Of a DNA stretch of 36,306 nt, positions 1-8,068 are shown in pieces. This stretch comes from Caldifarciminota bacterium. Its GTDB lineage: Bacteria > Hydrothermota > Hydrothermia > B15-G9. The position numbers and the translations under genes are program-made. The notes under the pieces are model-generated. The model ran no database searches, was not told the origin of the DNA, and was given only the letters and a program-made list of their open reading frames with translations. The stretch's first letter is position 1; each line of letters opens with the position of its first letter. The DNA is taken from the NCBI GenBank assembly GCA_015489175.1, contig WGAI01000012.1, positions 1 through 36,306 on the forward strand, given 5' to 3'.

Positions 1-261
1 ACGACGCCGACTGAGATAAAGATATTCGTGACCCCGTCCTGTCCACATTGCCCGCGTGCGGTCTCACTCGCCCACAGATTCGCCATAGAGAATGAGAAGA
101 TACGCAGTTGCATGATAGAAGCCATTGAGTTTCCTGACCTTTCTGAGAAATACGGAGTTTACGCTGTCCCGAAGATAGTCATCAACGATTCTTACGAGTT
201 TGAGGGTGCATATCCGGAATCTATGTTCGTCGATGAGATTTTAAAAGCCGTGTCTTCATGA
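1..261 (+). CDS. Protein disulfide oxidoreductase / glutaredoxin-like, C-terminal part (5' end outside window)
   Basis: The reading frame is open from base 1, so the gene starts before the window. The visible 86 residues form a thioredoxin-fold domain. They show a CPHC redox motif at visible residues 14-17 after a beta strand (KIFVTP), and a cis-proline motif (AVPKI) about 40 residues later. The family exchanges dithiols and disulfides on cytoplasmic proteins. In thermophiles a two-domain version (PDO) commonly helps form intracellular disulfide bonds, and this could be its second domain. A single-domain thioredoxin or glutaredoxin is also possible because the N-terminus is not visible. The GTG at 28 lies inside the first strand, just before the CPHC motif, and is not a sensible start. 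The next gene begins six bases after the stop, so the two are probably co-transcribed. Confidence 0.8.
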   Translation, partial: TTPTEIKIFVTPSCPHCPRAVSLAHRFAIENEKIRSCMIEAIEFPDLSEKYGVYAVPKIVINDSYEFEGAYPESMFVDEILKAVSS

Positions 262-267
262 GGTTAC

Positions 268-1470
268 ATGAAAATTCCGCCCGAAGATCTCAGAAAATAT
301 AAGCTTATTCCAGTTGTTTCATCGGTAGCTGCGGAGCTCGGAATCCGTCTTTACCTCGTTGGAGGCCCGGTGCGCGACATGCTTCTGGGCAAGGAAACGC
401 TCGACTACGATTTCGTCGTCATCGGTGACCTGAGGTCGATGGCGTTCTCAGTGGCCGAAAGGCTTGGAGTTGGCAGGAACGATGTCACTTTCTCGAAATT
501 CTTGACAGCCTCCGTCAGATACAGGGGGATTTCGATTGATTTCGCCCACGCAAGGGTGGAGGAGTATCCTTCTCCCGCTGCCCTTCCCGTTGTCCGACCG
601 TGCTACTCGATAGAGGAAGACCTTGGAAGGCGCGATTTTACCATCAACGCAATGGCTGTTGATCTCTCAAAAGAGGGATTTGGCACACTGATCGACATCT
701 TCGGGGGACTTGAGGATCTGAAGGACGGGGTTATACGGGTTCTCCACGCTGGCAGCTTCAGGGACGATCCGACGCGCGGGTTCAGGGCTGTGCGCTACGC
801 TAAGAGGTTCGGGTTCCGCTATTCGGATGAGACCCTGTCTGAATTCGATAACGCTCGAAATTACATGGGGCTGGTGTCGTTTGTGCGAGTCAAAAACGAG
901 CTTGTGCGCTCATCGGTCGAGGAAAGGCGCGTTGAGATGTTCATCGATTTCTCCAGATTTCGCTTGATTTATGGCATGCAGGCGCCTGAACATGCGATAA
1001 GACGGCTCGATGTGCTTCTTGACGGCAGGGACAGGTCGCACTGGCTGCCGTTTTACCTCCTTTTTGTTGCAAACAGCGCAGATAAGACTGAAGTTTTGAG
1101 GGATCAGATGACCAGAAAGGAGAAGAACGCCATCATGAGCCTCCTTCTGGCCCTTGAGCTCCCGATGAACGCCGAGCTTTCGGAGATTCACGGTGTGCTG
1201 CGAAATGCGCCTGAGGAAACCCTGCTGGCGCTTGCTGCTTTGAGGGGTGGCAATTGTGAGCTATATCTCAGGCGACGGCCGCTGGCTGTGACAGCCTTGA
1301 AAGGCGACGACCTCATCAAATTAGGTGTGCCTCGTGGTCAGGCCATTCAGAGAATGCTAAAATTGATTGAAGTTGAACGACTTAATGGCCGCATCAAGAC
1401 CCTTCAGGACGAGATACAGTTCGTGAAAAGCCAGCTTTCCCGAAACGATGAGCCCACATCTAATTCATAA
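268..1470 (+). CDS. CCA tRNA nucleotidyltransferase / poly(A) polymerase family protein
   Basis: This 400-residue protein is a class II nucleotidyltransferase that adds CCA (or part of it) to the 3' end of tRNA. Visible motifs are the nucleotide-binding VGGPVRD (residues 31-37), the metal-binding pair in LDYD (D46 and D48), RRDFTINAMAVD (121-132) and the conserved neck segment RGFRAVRYAKRFGF (170-183). The C-terminal half is poorly conserved, as usual in this family, and ends in a short coiled-coil-like helix. The family also contains poly(A) polymerases and enzymes that add only CC or only A, and sequence reading cannot separate these. The ATG at 268 has a weak GAGGTT ribosome site right after the preceding stop codon. 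Confidence 0.85.
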   Translation: MKIPPEDLRKYKLIPVVSSVAAELGIRLYLVGGPVRDMLLGKETLDYDFVVIGDLRSMAFSVAERLGVGRNDVTFSKFLTASVRYRGISIDFAHARVEEYPSPAALPVVRPCYSIEEDLGRRDFTINAMAVDLSKEGFGTLIDIFGGLEDLKDGVIRVLHAGSFRDDPTRGFRAVRYAKRFGFRYSDETLSEFDNARNYMGLVSFVRVKNELVRSSVEERRVEMFIDFSRFRLIYGMQAPEHAIRRLDVLLDGRDRSHWLPFYLLFVANSADKTEVLRDQMTRKEKNAIMSLLLALELPMNAELSEIHGVLRNAPEETLLALAALRGGNCELYLRRRPLAVTALKGDDLIKLGVPRGQAIQRMLKLIEVERLNGRIKTLQDEIQFVKSQLSRNDEPTSNS

Positions 1471-1561
1471 CGCTCTTTTGTCCCCGTTGTGTGCGTTTTT
1501 CTGATCTCATTCGAGTGCACAATCTTGCATTTTTCGACGCTTTTGATGGGCGATCCGCTTG

Positions 1562-1591
1562 TTGATGGGGTTTCTTTAAGTCCCTTATAAT
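1562..1591 (+). promoter_or_regulatory. Sigma-70-like promoter for the TPR lipoprotein gene
   Basis: A TTGATG element at 1562-1567 and a perfect TATAAT at 1586-1591 are separated by 18 bases. They lie about 55 bases before the ATG at 1647. The rest of the 176-base gap (1471-1646) is unremarkable apart from the GGAGG ribosome site next to the start. This is read by eye and untested. Confidence 0.5.
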
Positions 1592-1646
1592 CCAAGACCT
1601 AAATTGGCCACATACCATTAAAAACCAAAGGTAAAGGAGGATAACC

Positions 1647-2750
1647 ATGAGGAAATACATTGCAGCATCTGCCGTAGCAGTGGCACTCATAGTTGCTCTT
1701 GGTGGATGTGCTAAAAGTCCGCACAGCTCAAGTGTGAAGATCTACATCCAGCAGCATCAGCCGGATAAAGCTGTCAGGGAAGGTAAAGCATGGGTGAAGG
1801 ATGAACCCCAGAATCCAGCAGCACATTATTGGCTTGCAAGGGCTTACTCTCTTGATGAGGACTATGTCAACGCCGCAGAAGAACTGGATAGCGTTTACAA
1901 ATACGATAAAACCGGGGAATTTGTCTCAAAATTTACTGATTTTGAGAAGGTGGTTTACCAGAATGCAGGCCTCAAGGTCAAAGACAAAAATCCTCTTAGA
2001 GCCGTTCACTATTTCAAACAGGCAATGAAGATAGCCCCCAATGACACAAAAGTGCTGATGACAATTTCTGCACTTTACGGTTTGGCGCTCACCGGCACAC
2101 CTGGTTCCGATACGATAACAGGCACCCTTCTCGATAGCACAACAGGGAATGCCTTGAAGGACAGCATGTTCACATATCTGAGGAAGGCCTATCAGCTTGA
2201 TCCCAACAATCCGGATATCCTTTATCGGACGGCAGTTGCCTACGAGACCTATGGAGAGATAGACAGCGCTAAGGCATATCTGGAGAAGCTGTTACAGGTC
2301 AAACCTGACATGGCAAAAGCCCATTATCGCTACGGAATCCTTCTGTTCAACTCAGGGGATTATGAGAAGGCAGCCGAGGAATTCCGCAAGAGCTATGAGC
2401 TTGATACCACTATGGTCGAGGGGCTGTTCAACTGCGCGCAGGCATTGTTGAAGGCCGGGGATTACGATAAGGCGATAGAGGTTGCGAAGCAATACACGAA
2501 AGTTCGCCCTGACGATCCCAACGGCTGGTTTTTCCTCGGCGGTTCCTATGTCAGCAAGAACAACCCATCGAAAGAGGATCTTCAGAAGGCCGTTGAAGCG
2601 CTTACAAAGGCCATCCAGCTTAACCCTAACAACCCGTTGTATTACGATATCAGAGCCGCTGCTTATGGCGCACTGGGTGAGAGCGATAAGGCACTTCAGG
2701 ACATAAACAAATCGGATGAGCTTAAGGGCAAAAAGGGCGAACAGAAATGA
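1647..2750 (+). CDS. TPR-repeat lipoprotein
   Basis: This 367-residue lipoprotein has a signal peptide with a lipobox (ALGGC, Cys21). The rest is helical and contains several tetratricopeptide repeats, visible as 34-residue units such as those beginning PQNPAAHYWLARAYSL, PDMAKAHYRYGILLFNSGDY and PDDPNGWFFLGGSYVSKNNP. TPR lipoproteins act as scaffolds for protein complexes at the membrane. No catalytic motif is visible and the partner is unknown. A strong AAAGGAGG ribosome site precedes the ATG, and a promoter is visible upstream. Its stop overlaps the argF start by four bases, so translation is probably coupled, although no functional link to arginine synthesis is evident. Confidence 0.85.
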   Translation: MRKYIAASAVAVALIVALGGCAKSPHSSSVKIYIQQHQPDKAVREGKAWVKDEPQNPAAHYWLARAYSLDEDYVNAAEELDSVYKYDKTGEFVSKFTDFEKVVYQNAGLKVKDKNPLRAVHYFKQAMKIAPNDTKVLMTISALYGLALTGTPGSDTITGTLLDSTTGNALKDSMFTYLRKAYQLDPNNPDILYRTAVAYETYGEIDSAKAYLEKLLQVKPDMAKAHYRYGILLFNSGDYEKAAEEFRKSYELDTTMVEGLFNCAQALLKAGDYDKAIEVAKQYTKVRPDDPNGWFFLGGSYVSKNNPSKEDLQKAVEALTKAIQLNPNNPLYYDIRAAAYGALGESDKALQDINKSDELKGKKGEQK

Positions 2751-3670
2751 CCGGCAAAAGGGATTTCCTCTCGGTCACTGACTTTACCCCTGATGAGGTT
2801 AGGGAGGTCATCGACCTCTCGATTCAGGTTAAGAAGGATCGCAGCGTTCACAACCTGCTTGAAGGCAAAAGCTTTGCCCTGATATTCGAGAAGCCTTCAC
2901 TCAGAACGAGGACGACATTTGAGATAGCGATACATGAGCTCGGCGGCTATCCGATCTATCTCGCTCCGGGCGACATAAAGCTCGGTAAGCGCGAGTCTGT
3001 GCCGGATGTGGCGCACAACCTCGAAAGGTGGACTTACGGCATAGTAGCCCGTGTGTTCAAGCAGTCAACCGTCGAGACACTCGCTGCAAACTACCGCTAT
3101 CCCGTGATCAACGCACTTTCTGACATAGAACACCCATGTCAGGCCATCGGTGACTATGTGACGATAAAGGAACATGCTGGTGACACAAAAGTTAAGCTTT
3201 CCTTCATCGGTGACGGTAACAATGTAGCGAACTCCTTGATGCTTCTTACGGCCATGCTTGGCGGTGAGTTCACAATTGCTTGTCCCGAGGGCTATGAGCC
3301 GAACGCTGCCCTCATAGTAAGAGCTATGGACATTGCGCGCGAAACGGGTGCCAGAATCCGCATTGTCAGGGATCCAATAGAGGCGGTTAAGGACGCAGAT
3401 TTCATCTACACAGATGTCTGGACATCGATGGGGCAGGAAGAGGAGGCCGAGATAAGGCGCAGGGTCTTTGCCCCGTATCAGGTCAACGAAGAACTGATGT
3501 CTCACGCCCCGAAACACGCCAGAGTGATGCACTGTTTGCCTGCGCGTCGGGGCGAAGAGATAACGGATGGGGTGATAGACGGGCCTCAATCCATTGTGTT
3601 CGATCAGGCTGAGAACAGATTGCATTCGGAAAAGGGGATTTTGATGTTTCTCTATGGGCTAAAAATCTAA
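2747..3670 (+). CDS. argF: Ornithine carbamoyltransferase
   Basis: This 307-residue cytoplasmic enzyme makes citrulline from ornithine and carbamoyl phosphate in arginine synthesis. It has the carbamoyl-phosphate loop SLRTRT (residues 51-56), HPCQ (129-132), the ornithine-loop segment DVWTSMGQE (about 223-231) and the active-site MHCLPA (261-266). The length is normal. The HCLP and SMGQ motifs favour ornithine over aspartate carbamoyltransferase, though related transcarbamylases with other amine substrates exist. The ATG overlaps the stop of the upstream TPR gene (ATGA) and has little ribosome site of its own, which fits translational coupling. No other arginine gene is in the window. Its last 12 bases overlap the end of the convergent lipoprotein gene. 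Confidence 0.92.
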   Translation: MTGKRDFLSVTDFTPDEVREVIDLSIQVKKDRSVHNLLEGKSFALIFEKPSLRTRTTFEIAIHELGGYPIYLAPGDIKLGKRESVPDVAHNLERWTYGIVARVFKQSTVETLAANYRYPVINALSDIEHPCQAIGDYVTIKEHAGDTKVKLSFIGDGNNVANSLMLLTAMLGGEFTIACPEGYEPNAALIVRAMDIARETGARIRIVRDPIEAVKDADFIYTDVWTSMGQEEEAEIRRRVFAPYQVNEELMSHAPKHARVMHCLPARRGEEITDGVIDGPQSIVFDQAENRLHSEKGILMFLYGLKI

Positions 3671-4225
3671 TGCTTTGATCTCGGCCCAGCTCAGAGAGGA
3701 GGGGGTGGCTTTCCTGTCCCACCATCGGGATATTGACCACAATTCGCTTGATGGATCTTTTCGGGCGAGAAATATCGAGGAGCCGTGCGCCTCTAACTCT
3801 CGCCCGTCCCTCAGTTGAACCACAAGGCGATACCTTGCAAAGATGCGCGCTGAATCCCCAAAATCCTGCGTGGAGTCCCGAATTATCAGCAGGAAAGGGG
3901 GCGACTGTGGCTTGAAATACGCCGAAAAAAGTATTTCCGTCTGGGTCCGTTCCTTGGCGTAGTCCCAATCCCGATAAAGGTATGCGTGCGGGCCGTTCAA
4001 TAATGATTCATCGGCATAAAAGGAAAAGTCTGTTGAGTCAAAACATCGCATGTAGTTGTCCAGCATGAAATACTGATATGCGAACTCCATGTTCCTCAAA
4101 ACCTTGTATGCCGAATCCGGTTCGAGCCAAGACATATTTCCTGCAGGTGGTGACGGCTCCCTCAACTTAAAAAGGTCGCATCCAGCGGCAAGGATGATGA
4201 GCAGCATCAAATACCTTTTCATCAT
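3659..4225 (-). CDS. Small lipoprotein of unknown function
   Basis: This 188-residue protein starts with a short hydrophobic signal and a lipobox (LAAGC, Cys16), so it is probably lipid-anchored in the envelope. The mature part alternates helices and strands and ends with a Trp-rich stretch (WSISRWWDR). The early FAYQYFMLDNYMRCFDST and the late strand pattern recall NTF2-like folds, but this is only an impression and no family is claimed. It may start at either of two adjacent ATG codons (4225 or 4222). It lies downstream of the HU gene on the same strand, separated by a probable terminator, and converges on argF with a 12-base overlap. Confidence 0.7.
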   Translation of the reverse strand: MMKRYLMLLIILAAGCDLFKLREPSPPAGNMSWLEPDSAYKVLRNMEFAYQYFMLDNYMRCFDSTDFSFYADESLLNGPHAYLYRDWDYAKERTQTEILFSAYFKPQSPPFLLIIRDSTQDFGDSARIFARYRLVVQLRDGRELEAHGSSIFLARKDPSSELWSISRWWDRKATPSSLSWAEIKALDF

Positions 4226-4283
4226 GATGTAGAAGTTTAACGGACAAAGTGAAAAATGGAAGAGTTCGGCGAGGAAGGAAGAT

Positions 4284-4312
4284 CGGGCAGTGTCCTAACG
4301 GGGCACCGCCCG
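4284..4312 (-). terminator. Probable terminator of the HU gene
   Basis: Two 12-base arms (4284-4295 and 4301-4312) pair with one mismatch and one G-U pair around a five-base loop. On the minus strand the hairpin follows the HU stop by about 14 bases and is trailed by a pyrimidine-rich run (ATCTTCCTTCC) rather than a pure T tract. It separates HU from the small lipoprotein gene. Confidence 0.55.
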
Positions 4313-4325
4313 ACAGGTGATCTAT

Positions 4326-4601
4326 CTACTTGTTTACGATCTCGCGAAGCTGTGTAGAAGGTTTGAACACAGGTGCATACCTCTCCGGAATGTCGATGGG
4401 CTCTTTCGTTCTTGGATTTCTACCCTTACGAGGAGCTCTCTTTCTCACTGAAAAAGTGCCAAACCCTATAAGCCTCACCGACTCCTTGCTCCCAAGTGCT
4501 TCCTTCACTACTTGCACGAAAGCATCCACCGCCGCTGCAGCCTCTTTCTTGGAGAGGCCGGCCCTCTTGGCCACCTCAGATACGAGTTGCTGCTTGTTCA
4601 T
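4326..4601 (-). CDS. HU family DNA-binding protein
   Basis: This 91-residue nucleoid protein binds and bends DNA as a dimer. It has the helical N-terminus MNKQQLVSEVAKRAGLSKKE and the conserved beta-arm region, with GFGTFSVRKRAPRKGRNPRT running into the PAFKPS-like VFKPSTQL. The start chosen is the ATG at 4601, because AAGGAGG lies seven to eight bases upstream and the protein then begins exactly as HU family members do. An in-frame upstream ATG at 4643 would add 14 residues not seen in the family. The gene stands alone between a clear promoter and a hairpin terminator. IHF-type members of the same family cannot be excluded. Confidence 0.93.
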   Translation of the reverse strand: MNKQQLVSEVAKRAGLSKKEAAAAVDAFVQVVKEALGSKESVRLIGFGTFSVRKRAPRKGRNPRTKEPIDIPERYAPVFKPSTQLREIVNK

Positions 4602-4709
4602 CTCCAACCCTCCTTGTTTATTAAGAACTTTTCTAAATTTCATAGAGACACTCCAAAGGCCGCAATATGCAGCTTTGCCTCAAAACGTGTCCCCTTTGTT
4701 CGCTCTCAA

Positions 4710-4739
4710 TAAATACAGCATTCTTTAAAAAGATGTCAA
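4710..4739 (-). promoter_or_regulatory. Sigma-70-like promoter for the HU gene
   Basis: On the minus strand a consensus TTGACA (4734-4739) is followed after 18 bases by TATTTA (4710-4715). The ATG at 4601 lies about 108 bases further on, giving a leader of about 100 bases. The surrounding AT-rich sequence is consistent with a strong promoter, as expected for an abundant nucleoid protein. Confidence 0.6.
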
Positions 4740-4792
4740 GATTTTTGTGAGTTGAATGTTGAGTCCTTTACGAAAATTGTAATTGTTTCATA

Positions 4793-6913
4793 TCAGAACG
4801 GACTGAACTCGTCTATCTGACCGTTCTCTGTGTCTAAACCTATCCCAATGTTGCCGTATCCTTGCTTTTCGGATTCCCGGTTGGGTTGAAACCAGATGTT
4901 ATTGTTCCTGAAAGTGTTATTTTTTACAGGTTTTCCGTCCTTGCCCTTGAGAATATACCTGTCGTTTCCGCCGACGTCTATGAATATGCCGAACTCAAGC
5001 GAATGGCTCATGTGACCGAACGGGCTGTAACTATTGGGCACCTTGTAGCTTTTCCGATAATCCGCTGCCCCGAATTTCAGGGTGGAAGAGTCCATTCGAT
5101 ACTTATCATCACCCTGCAAATCTATGAAAAATGCGTTTGACCGTATCTCCGCAACGCCGATCGAGATGATCTTTGCGTCGTAAAAGTCGTTGCCTTTACG
5201 GTCGAAGAATATGGCATCGACGAAATCCCATCCGAACCCCAGCGCCGCACCTGCCGTTTCAAAAAGCTCGTGTCTGTCATCGCCATCCTCGTCGAAAAGG
5301 GCGCCTATGGCGTAATGTGCGCCCGATCCCTGAGTGAAGTAACAGGAACGATACAGGTCATCGCCTGCACCATCCCACACAATGCCAATGCCATACCAGT
5401 AGCCAATGCCGAGCGTCCAGTTGCCGGAATAGTAGCGGTCATCTCCCTCGACATCGATCAATGCGCCCAATCCGCCCGCATAGCTGTGTCCGTCAGAGCC
5501 GTCCCCGCGCCTGCCACCGCCGTAACCCTGTGCGCCGTTTGCGTTTATTTTGTGTTTGGAGTGGTAGTCACCAAGGTCAAAGACGGATGAGTATGGCTCT
5601 GCCGTGTAACTGTCGTTGCCGTATCTGTTTACCAGTGCCCCGATGCCGCCTGCCAGCCCGGCCCCCTGCCCCTGACCGTAGATGTAAAATTTGTCGTCCC
5701 CGTGCCTGTCAGCCAAAATGCCAATCCCGTTTGTTCCGACGCCCTGAGCCGCAAGCTCCGCCTGATACTCGTCGTTTCCCTCGTTGTCGAACAGCAATCC
5801 GAGCCCAAACATGCCAAATCCCTGCGCACCGTTCGCCCCTAAATACCTATCGTTCCCGTGCCAGTCCACAAGGACGCCGTTGCCAATGATTCCGACGCCC
5901 TGCGACACGGCCGAGTCAGCGTAATAGGTGTCATCCCCACCCATATCTATTGCAACGGACACTGGCACAGAAGGATATCGCCCCACAGCAATCGGCCCGT
6001 GAACCTCATCGTTGCCCCCGAGATCGAGGTATAGGAGTGGAGGTGTGCGGAATTCAAGCACATCATCGCCGCCTCCCGTCACAACGACTTCACCGATCGG
6101 TGTATCGTATCGAAAGATGAAATTCGGAGGCCGGTGCCGATGGGATTTCAGGATCGAATCTATATCGACAGCCGCTTTCTGAGCCGCATCTGCCAGTTTC
6201 ATAGCAGAATAGTAGAGCGAATGTTCGTCTATCGTGCTGGCCACATCGTCAAATTCGGGATAAAACTCCGAGTCCTGCCCGTATTTCGATGGGTCCCTTG
6301 AGGATGCCAGTTTTGCAGCCGCGCCGCAGTCGATGTGCCTGACTGCAATGAGCCACCAGCTGTAAGCGTCCAGTATGTTCAAAATCAGCTTCGCTATTGC
6401 CCGACGATACTCATGTGGCACCTTCTCAAGGCCGATTATCGAGTCTGAACCGTATGATCCGCCGAAAGATATGTCGTTCATGCCTGCGCCTGTCATCTCA
6501 CGCACGCGGCGCAACGCATCCTGAAGTGGGGCTCTTTCCGAAATGCGAGGTGACAGGTTGGTAGAATAATTGCGGAACCCCGTTATCTTGCGATCGACAC
6601 CTAAAAAATAGACCAATCTGTGGAGGGCAAAATCGGTTGAATTGAACAGGGAATCCGACAGGTAATCGTCGGCGACATTGCCCATGGTGCGCGCATACTC
6701 GTAAACCATCAACGGTTCAGCAAAAAGGTCGTCGAATGCCGGCAGCTTGTAAGGTATGAGTTTCGGGTTTGGATATCTCAGCCAGTAGCCTTTGGGGCGG
6801 TATCCGAGATCGCTTTTGGAATGACCTGCAAGCGCAAGGAGGGAATCCAGAGTGTCCCCTCCAAGCGGAACGGCGATCAAAACCAGCAGCACTAACATGT
6901 TTTTTGTCTTCAT
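4793..6913 (-). CDS. Exported protein with about 13 G-N/D-D repeats (unrecognised family)
   Basis: I do not recognise a named family. The 706-residue product has an N-terminal signal peptide (positive start, then MLVLLVLIAVPLG). A mainly helical region of about 250 residues follows. The C-terminal 440 residues carry at least 13 copies of a G-[ND]-D motif, usually written D-x-x-G-[ND]-D-x-Y and alternating with QGxGxxGIGxLxD. The best-kept copies are spaced 26-27 residues apart, which fits one strand-turn coil of a beta-solenoid, with the Asp-rich turns stacked in a line. Such turns could bind calcium, but this is inferred. The spacing differs from the nine-residue RTX repeat. The ATG at 6913 is preferred over an in-frame TTG at 6919; neither has a clear ribosome site. 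The gene is divergent from rsmD. Confidence 0.8.
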   Translation of the reverse strand: MKTKNMLVLLVLIAVPLGGDTLDSLLALAGHSKSDLGYRPKGYWLRYPNPKLIPYKLPAFDDLFAEPLMVYEYARTMGNVADDYLSDSLFNSTDFALHRLVYFLGVDRKITGFRNYSTNLSPRISERAPLQDALRRVREMTGAGMNDISFGGSYGSDSIIGLEKVPHEYRRAIAKLILNILDAYSWWLIAVRHIDCGAAAKLASSRDPSKYGQDSEFYPEFDDVASTIDEHSLYYSAMKLADAAQKAAVDIDSILKSHRHRPPNFIFRYDTPIGEVVVTGGGDDVLEFRTPPLLYLDLGGNDEVHGPIAVGRYPSVPVSVAIDMGGDDTYYADSAVSQGVGIIGNGVLVDWHGNDRYLGANGAQGFGMFGLGLLFDNEGNDEYQAELAAQGVGTNGIGILADRHGDDKFYIYGQGQGAGLAGGIGALVNRYGNDSYTAEPYSSVFDLGDYHSKHKINANGAQGYGGGRRGDGSDGHSYAGGLGALIDVEGDDRYYSGNWTLGIGYWYGIGIVWDGAGDDLYRSCYFTQGSGAHYAIGALFDEDGDDRHELFETAGAALGFGWDFVDAIFFDRKGNDFYDAKIISIGVAEIRSNAFFIDLQGDDKYRMDSSTLKFGAADYRKSYKVPNSYSPFGHMSHSLEFGIFIDVGGNDRYILKGKDGKPVKNNTFRNNNIWFQPNRESEKQGYGNIGIGLDTENGQIDEFSPF

Positions 6914-7002
6914 AAGCAAAATTTTAAGGTAACGGGCAAGTTGTCGTAATGTCGAGCTTGCGGCTGGAACACAGCCGGCTTCTTCCTTATAGTTTTACCG
7001 CC

Positions 7003-7566
7003 ATGAAAAAGGGACTTGAGATACAGGGCGGGACAAAAAAGGGGCATAAGATTAAGACACCTCGTGGGATAAGGCCCACGCGCGCACTTCTGAAAAGGTC
7101 CCTTTTCGACAGGCTCGGCGGATGGATTGTCGGCGTGAGGATGATGGAGCTTTACGCCGGCTCAGGTGCTGTCGGCCTTGAGGCACTCTCGAGAGGGGCA
7201 AGTTCAGTGGTTTTCGTTGAAGCCTCTCGTCAGGTGGCACTCACGATTAAGGAAAACATCAAAAAACTCGGCTTTTCCGACAGAGCGAAGATCATCAACG
7301 CACGCGCTGAGAAAGCTCTGCGCGAATTCATAGCGAATGGGGAGAAATTCGATTTCGTGTTTGCCGACCCACCTTACAAAATGCGACAGTTAGAACAGAT
7401 TACGGAGCTCGTTGCCGATGTGATTGAGGATGAAGGGCTGTTCGTCCTTGAGACGCACAAAAAAACGCCTGCACCGATCACTCGCAGGCTTAAACTGTGG
7501 AAGGAGGCCAGAATTGGAGACACAATCCTCCGTTTCTATATCCGTGATATATCCGGGGACATTTGA
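7003..7566 (+). CDS. rsmD: 16S rRNA (guanine(966)-N2)-methyltransferase RsmD
   Basis: This 187-residue methyltransferase uses S-adenosylmethionine to methylate G966 of 16S rRNA. It shows the family N-terminus (GLEIQGGTKKGHKIKTPRG), the RPT motif, SAM-binding motif I MELYAGSGAVGLEALSRGA (48-66) and catalytic DPPY (122-125). The start at 7003 is chosen because RsmD proteins normally begin a few residues before the GG-x-x-KG motif. The frame is open to another ATG at 6949, but the 18 extra residues do not resemble the family, and a six-base-pair hairpin lies in that stretch. Neither start has a strong ribosome site. The 3' end overlaps coaD by 53 bases, a common rsmD-coaD pairing in bacteria. 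Confidence 0.9.
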   Translation: MKKGLEIQGGTKKGHKIKTPRGIRPTRALLKRSLFDRLGGWIVGVRMMELYAGSGAVGLEALSRGASSVVFVEASRQVALTIKENIKKLGFSDRAKIINARAEKALREFIANGEKFDFVFADPPYKMRQLEQITELVADVIEDEGLFVLETHKKTPAPITRRLKLWKEARIGDTILRFYIRDISGDI

Positions 7567-8044
7567 CCCTGTGACACTCGGACATCTGGACATCATAAAG
7601 AGGGCCACCCGCTTGTTCGATAAAGTTATCGTTGGCGTGGCCCTTGCGACGCCGAAAAAGACAGTTTTCTCGATTGAGGAACGGGTAAGGATGATGAAGG
7701 AGGCCATCGAGGACTGCCGCATCGACGGCAAAATCGAGGTTGATGTGATCGACAGCCTGCTCGTTGAATTTGCCCGTAAACACAGAGCCAGAGCCATAAT
7801 CAGAGGTTTGCGGGCGGTATCCGACTTCGAGTATGAGTTCAAAATGGCGTGGGCCAACAGGCGGCTTGAACCGGACATCGAGACAATTTTCCTCATCCCA
7901 TCTGAACGGTATGCCTACATTTCGTCAAGTCTGGTGCGTGAGATCGCACGGCTTGGTGGAGATGTCAGCCAGTTTGTCACCCCGAAGGTCAAGAGGCGAC
8001 TCGTTCGCGCATTCTCCGAGAAAAAATACCCTTTCGGCGAGTGA
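7514..8044 (+). CDS. coaD: Phosphopantetheine adenylyltransferase
   Basis: CoaD transfers AMP from ATP to 4'-phosphopantetheine, giving dephospho-CoA, the penultimate step of coenzyme A synthesis. It has the nucleotidyltransferase motif YPGTFDPVTLGHLDII (TLGH at residues 21-24), the RGLRAVSDFEYEF segment and the ISSSLVRE motif. The start is assigned to a TTG at 7514: an AAGGAGG site sits at 7501-7507, six bases away, and no in-frame ATG or GTG occurs between it and the conserved strand. This gives 176 residues, slightly longer than the usual 160. An in-frame upstream ATG would add 30 residues encoded inside rsmD and is rejected. The overlap with rsmD implies co-translation. Confidence 0.93.
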   Translation: METQSSVSISVIYPGTFDPVTLGHLDIIKRATRLFDKVIVGVALATPKKTVFSIEERVRMMKEAIEDCRIDGKIEVDVIDSLLVEFARKHRARAIIRGLRAVSDFEYEFKMAWANRRLEPDIETIFLIPSERYAYISSSLVREIARLGGDVSQFVTPKVKRRLVRAFSEKKYPFGE

Positions 8045-8068
8045 TTATGCCTTAAAATTCATGGTATC

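Noticed and set aside
1471-1520. Terminator after the CCA-adding enzyme gene
   Set aside because: Only a five-base AACGC/GCGTT pairing with a long loop before TTTTT is visible, too weak to call.
3483-3968. Minus-strand open frame overlapping argF and the small lipoprotein gene
   Set aside because: It overlaps two better genes in another frame, and its product looks like random composition.
4793-6913. RTX (hemolysin-type calcium-binding) repeats
   Set aside because: The G-[ND]-D turns look similar, but the period is 26-27 residues, not nine, and the GGxGxDxLx pattern is missing.
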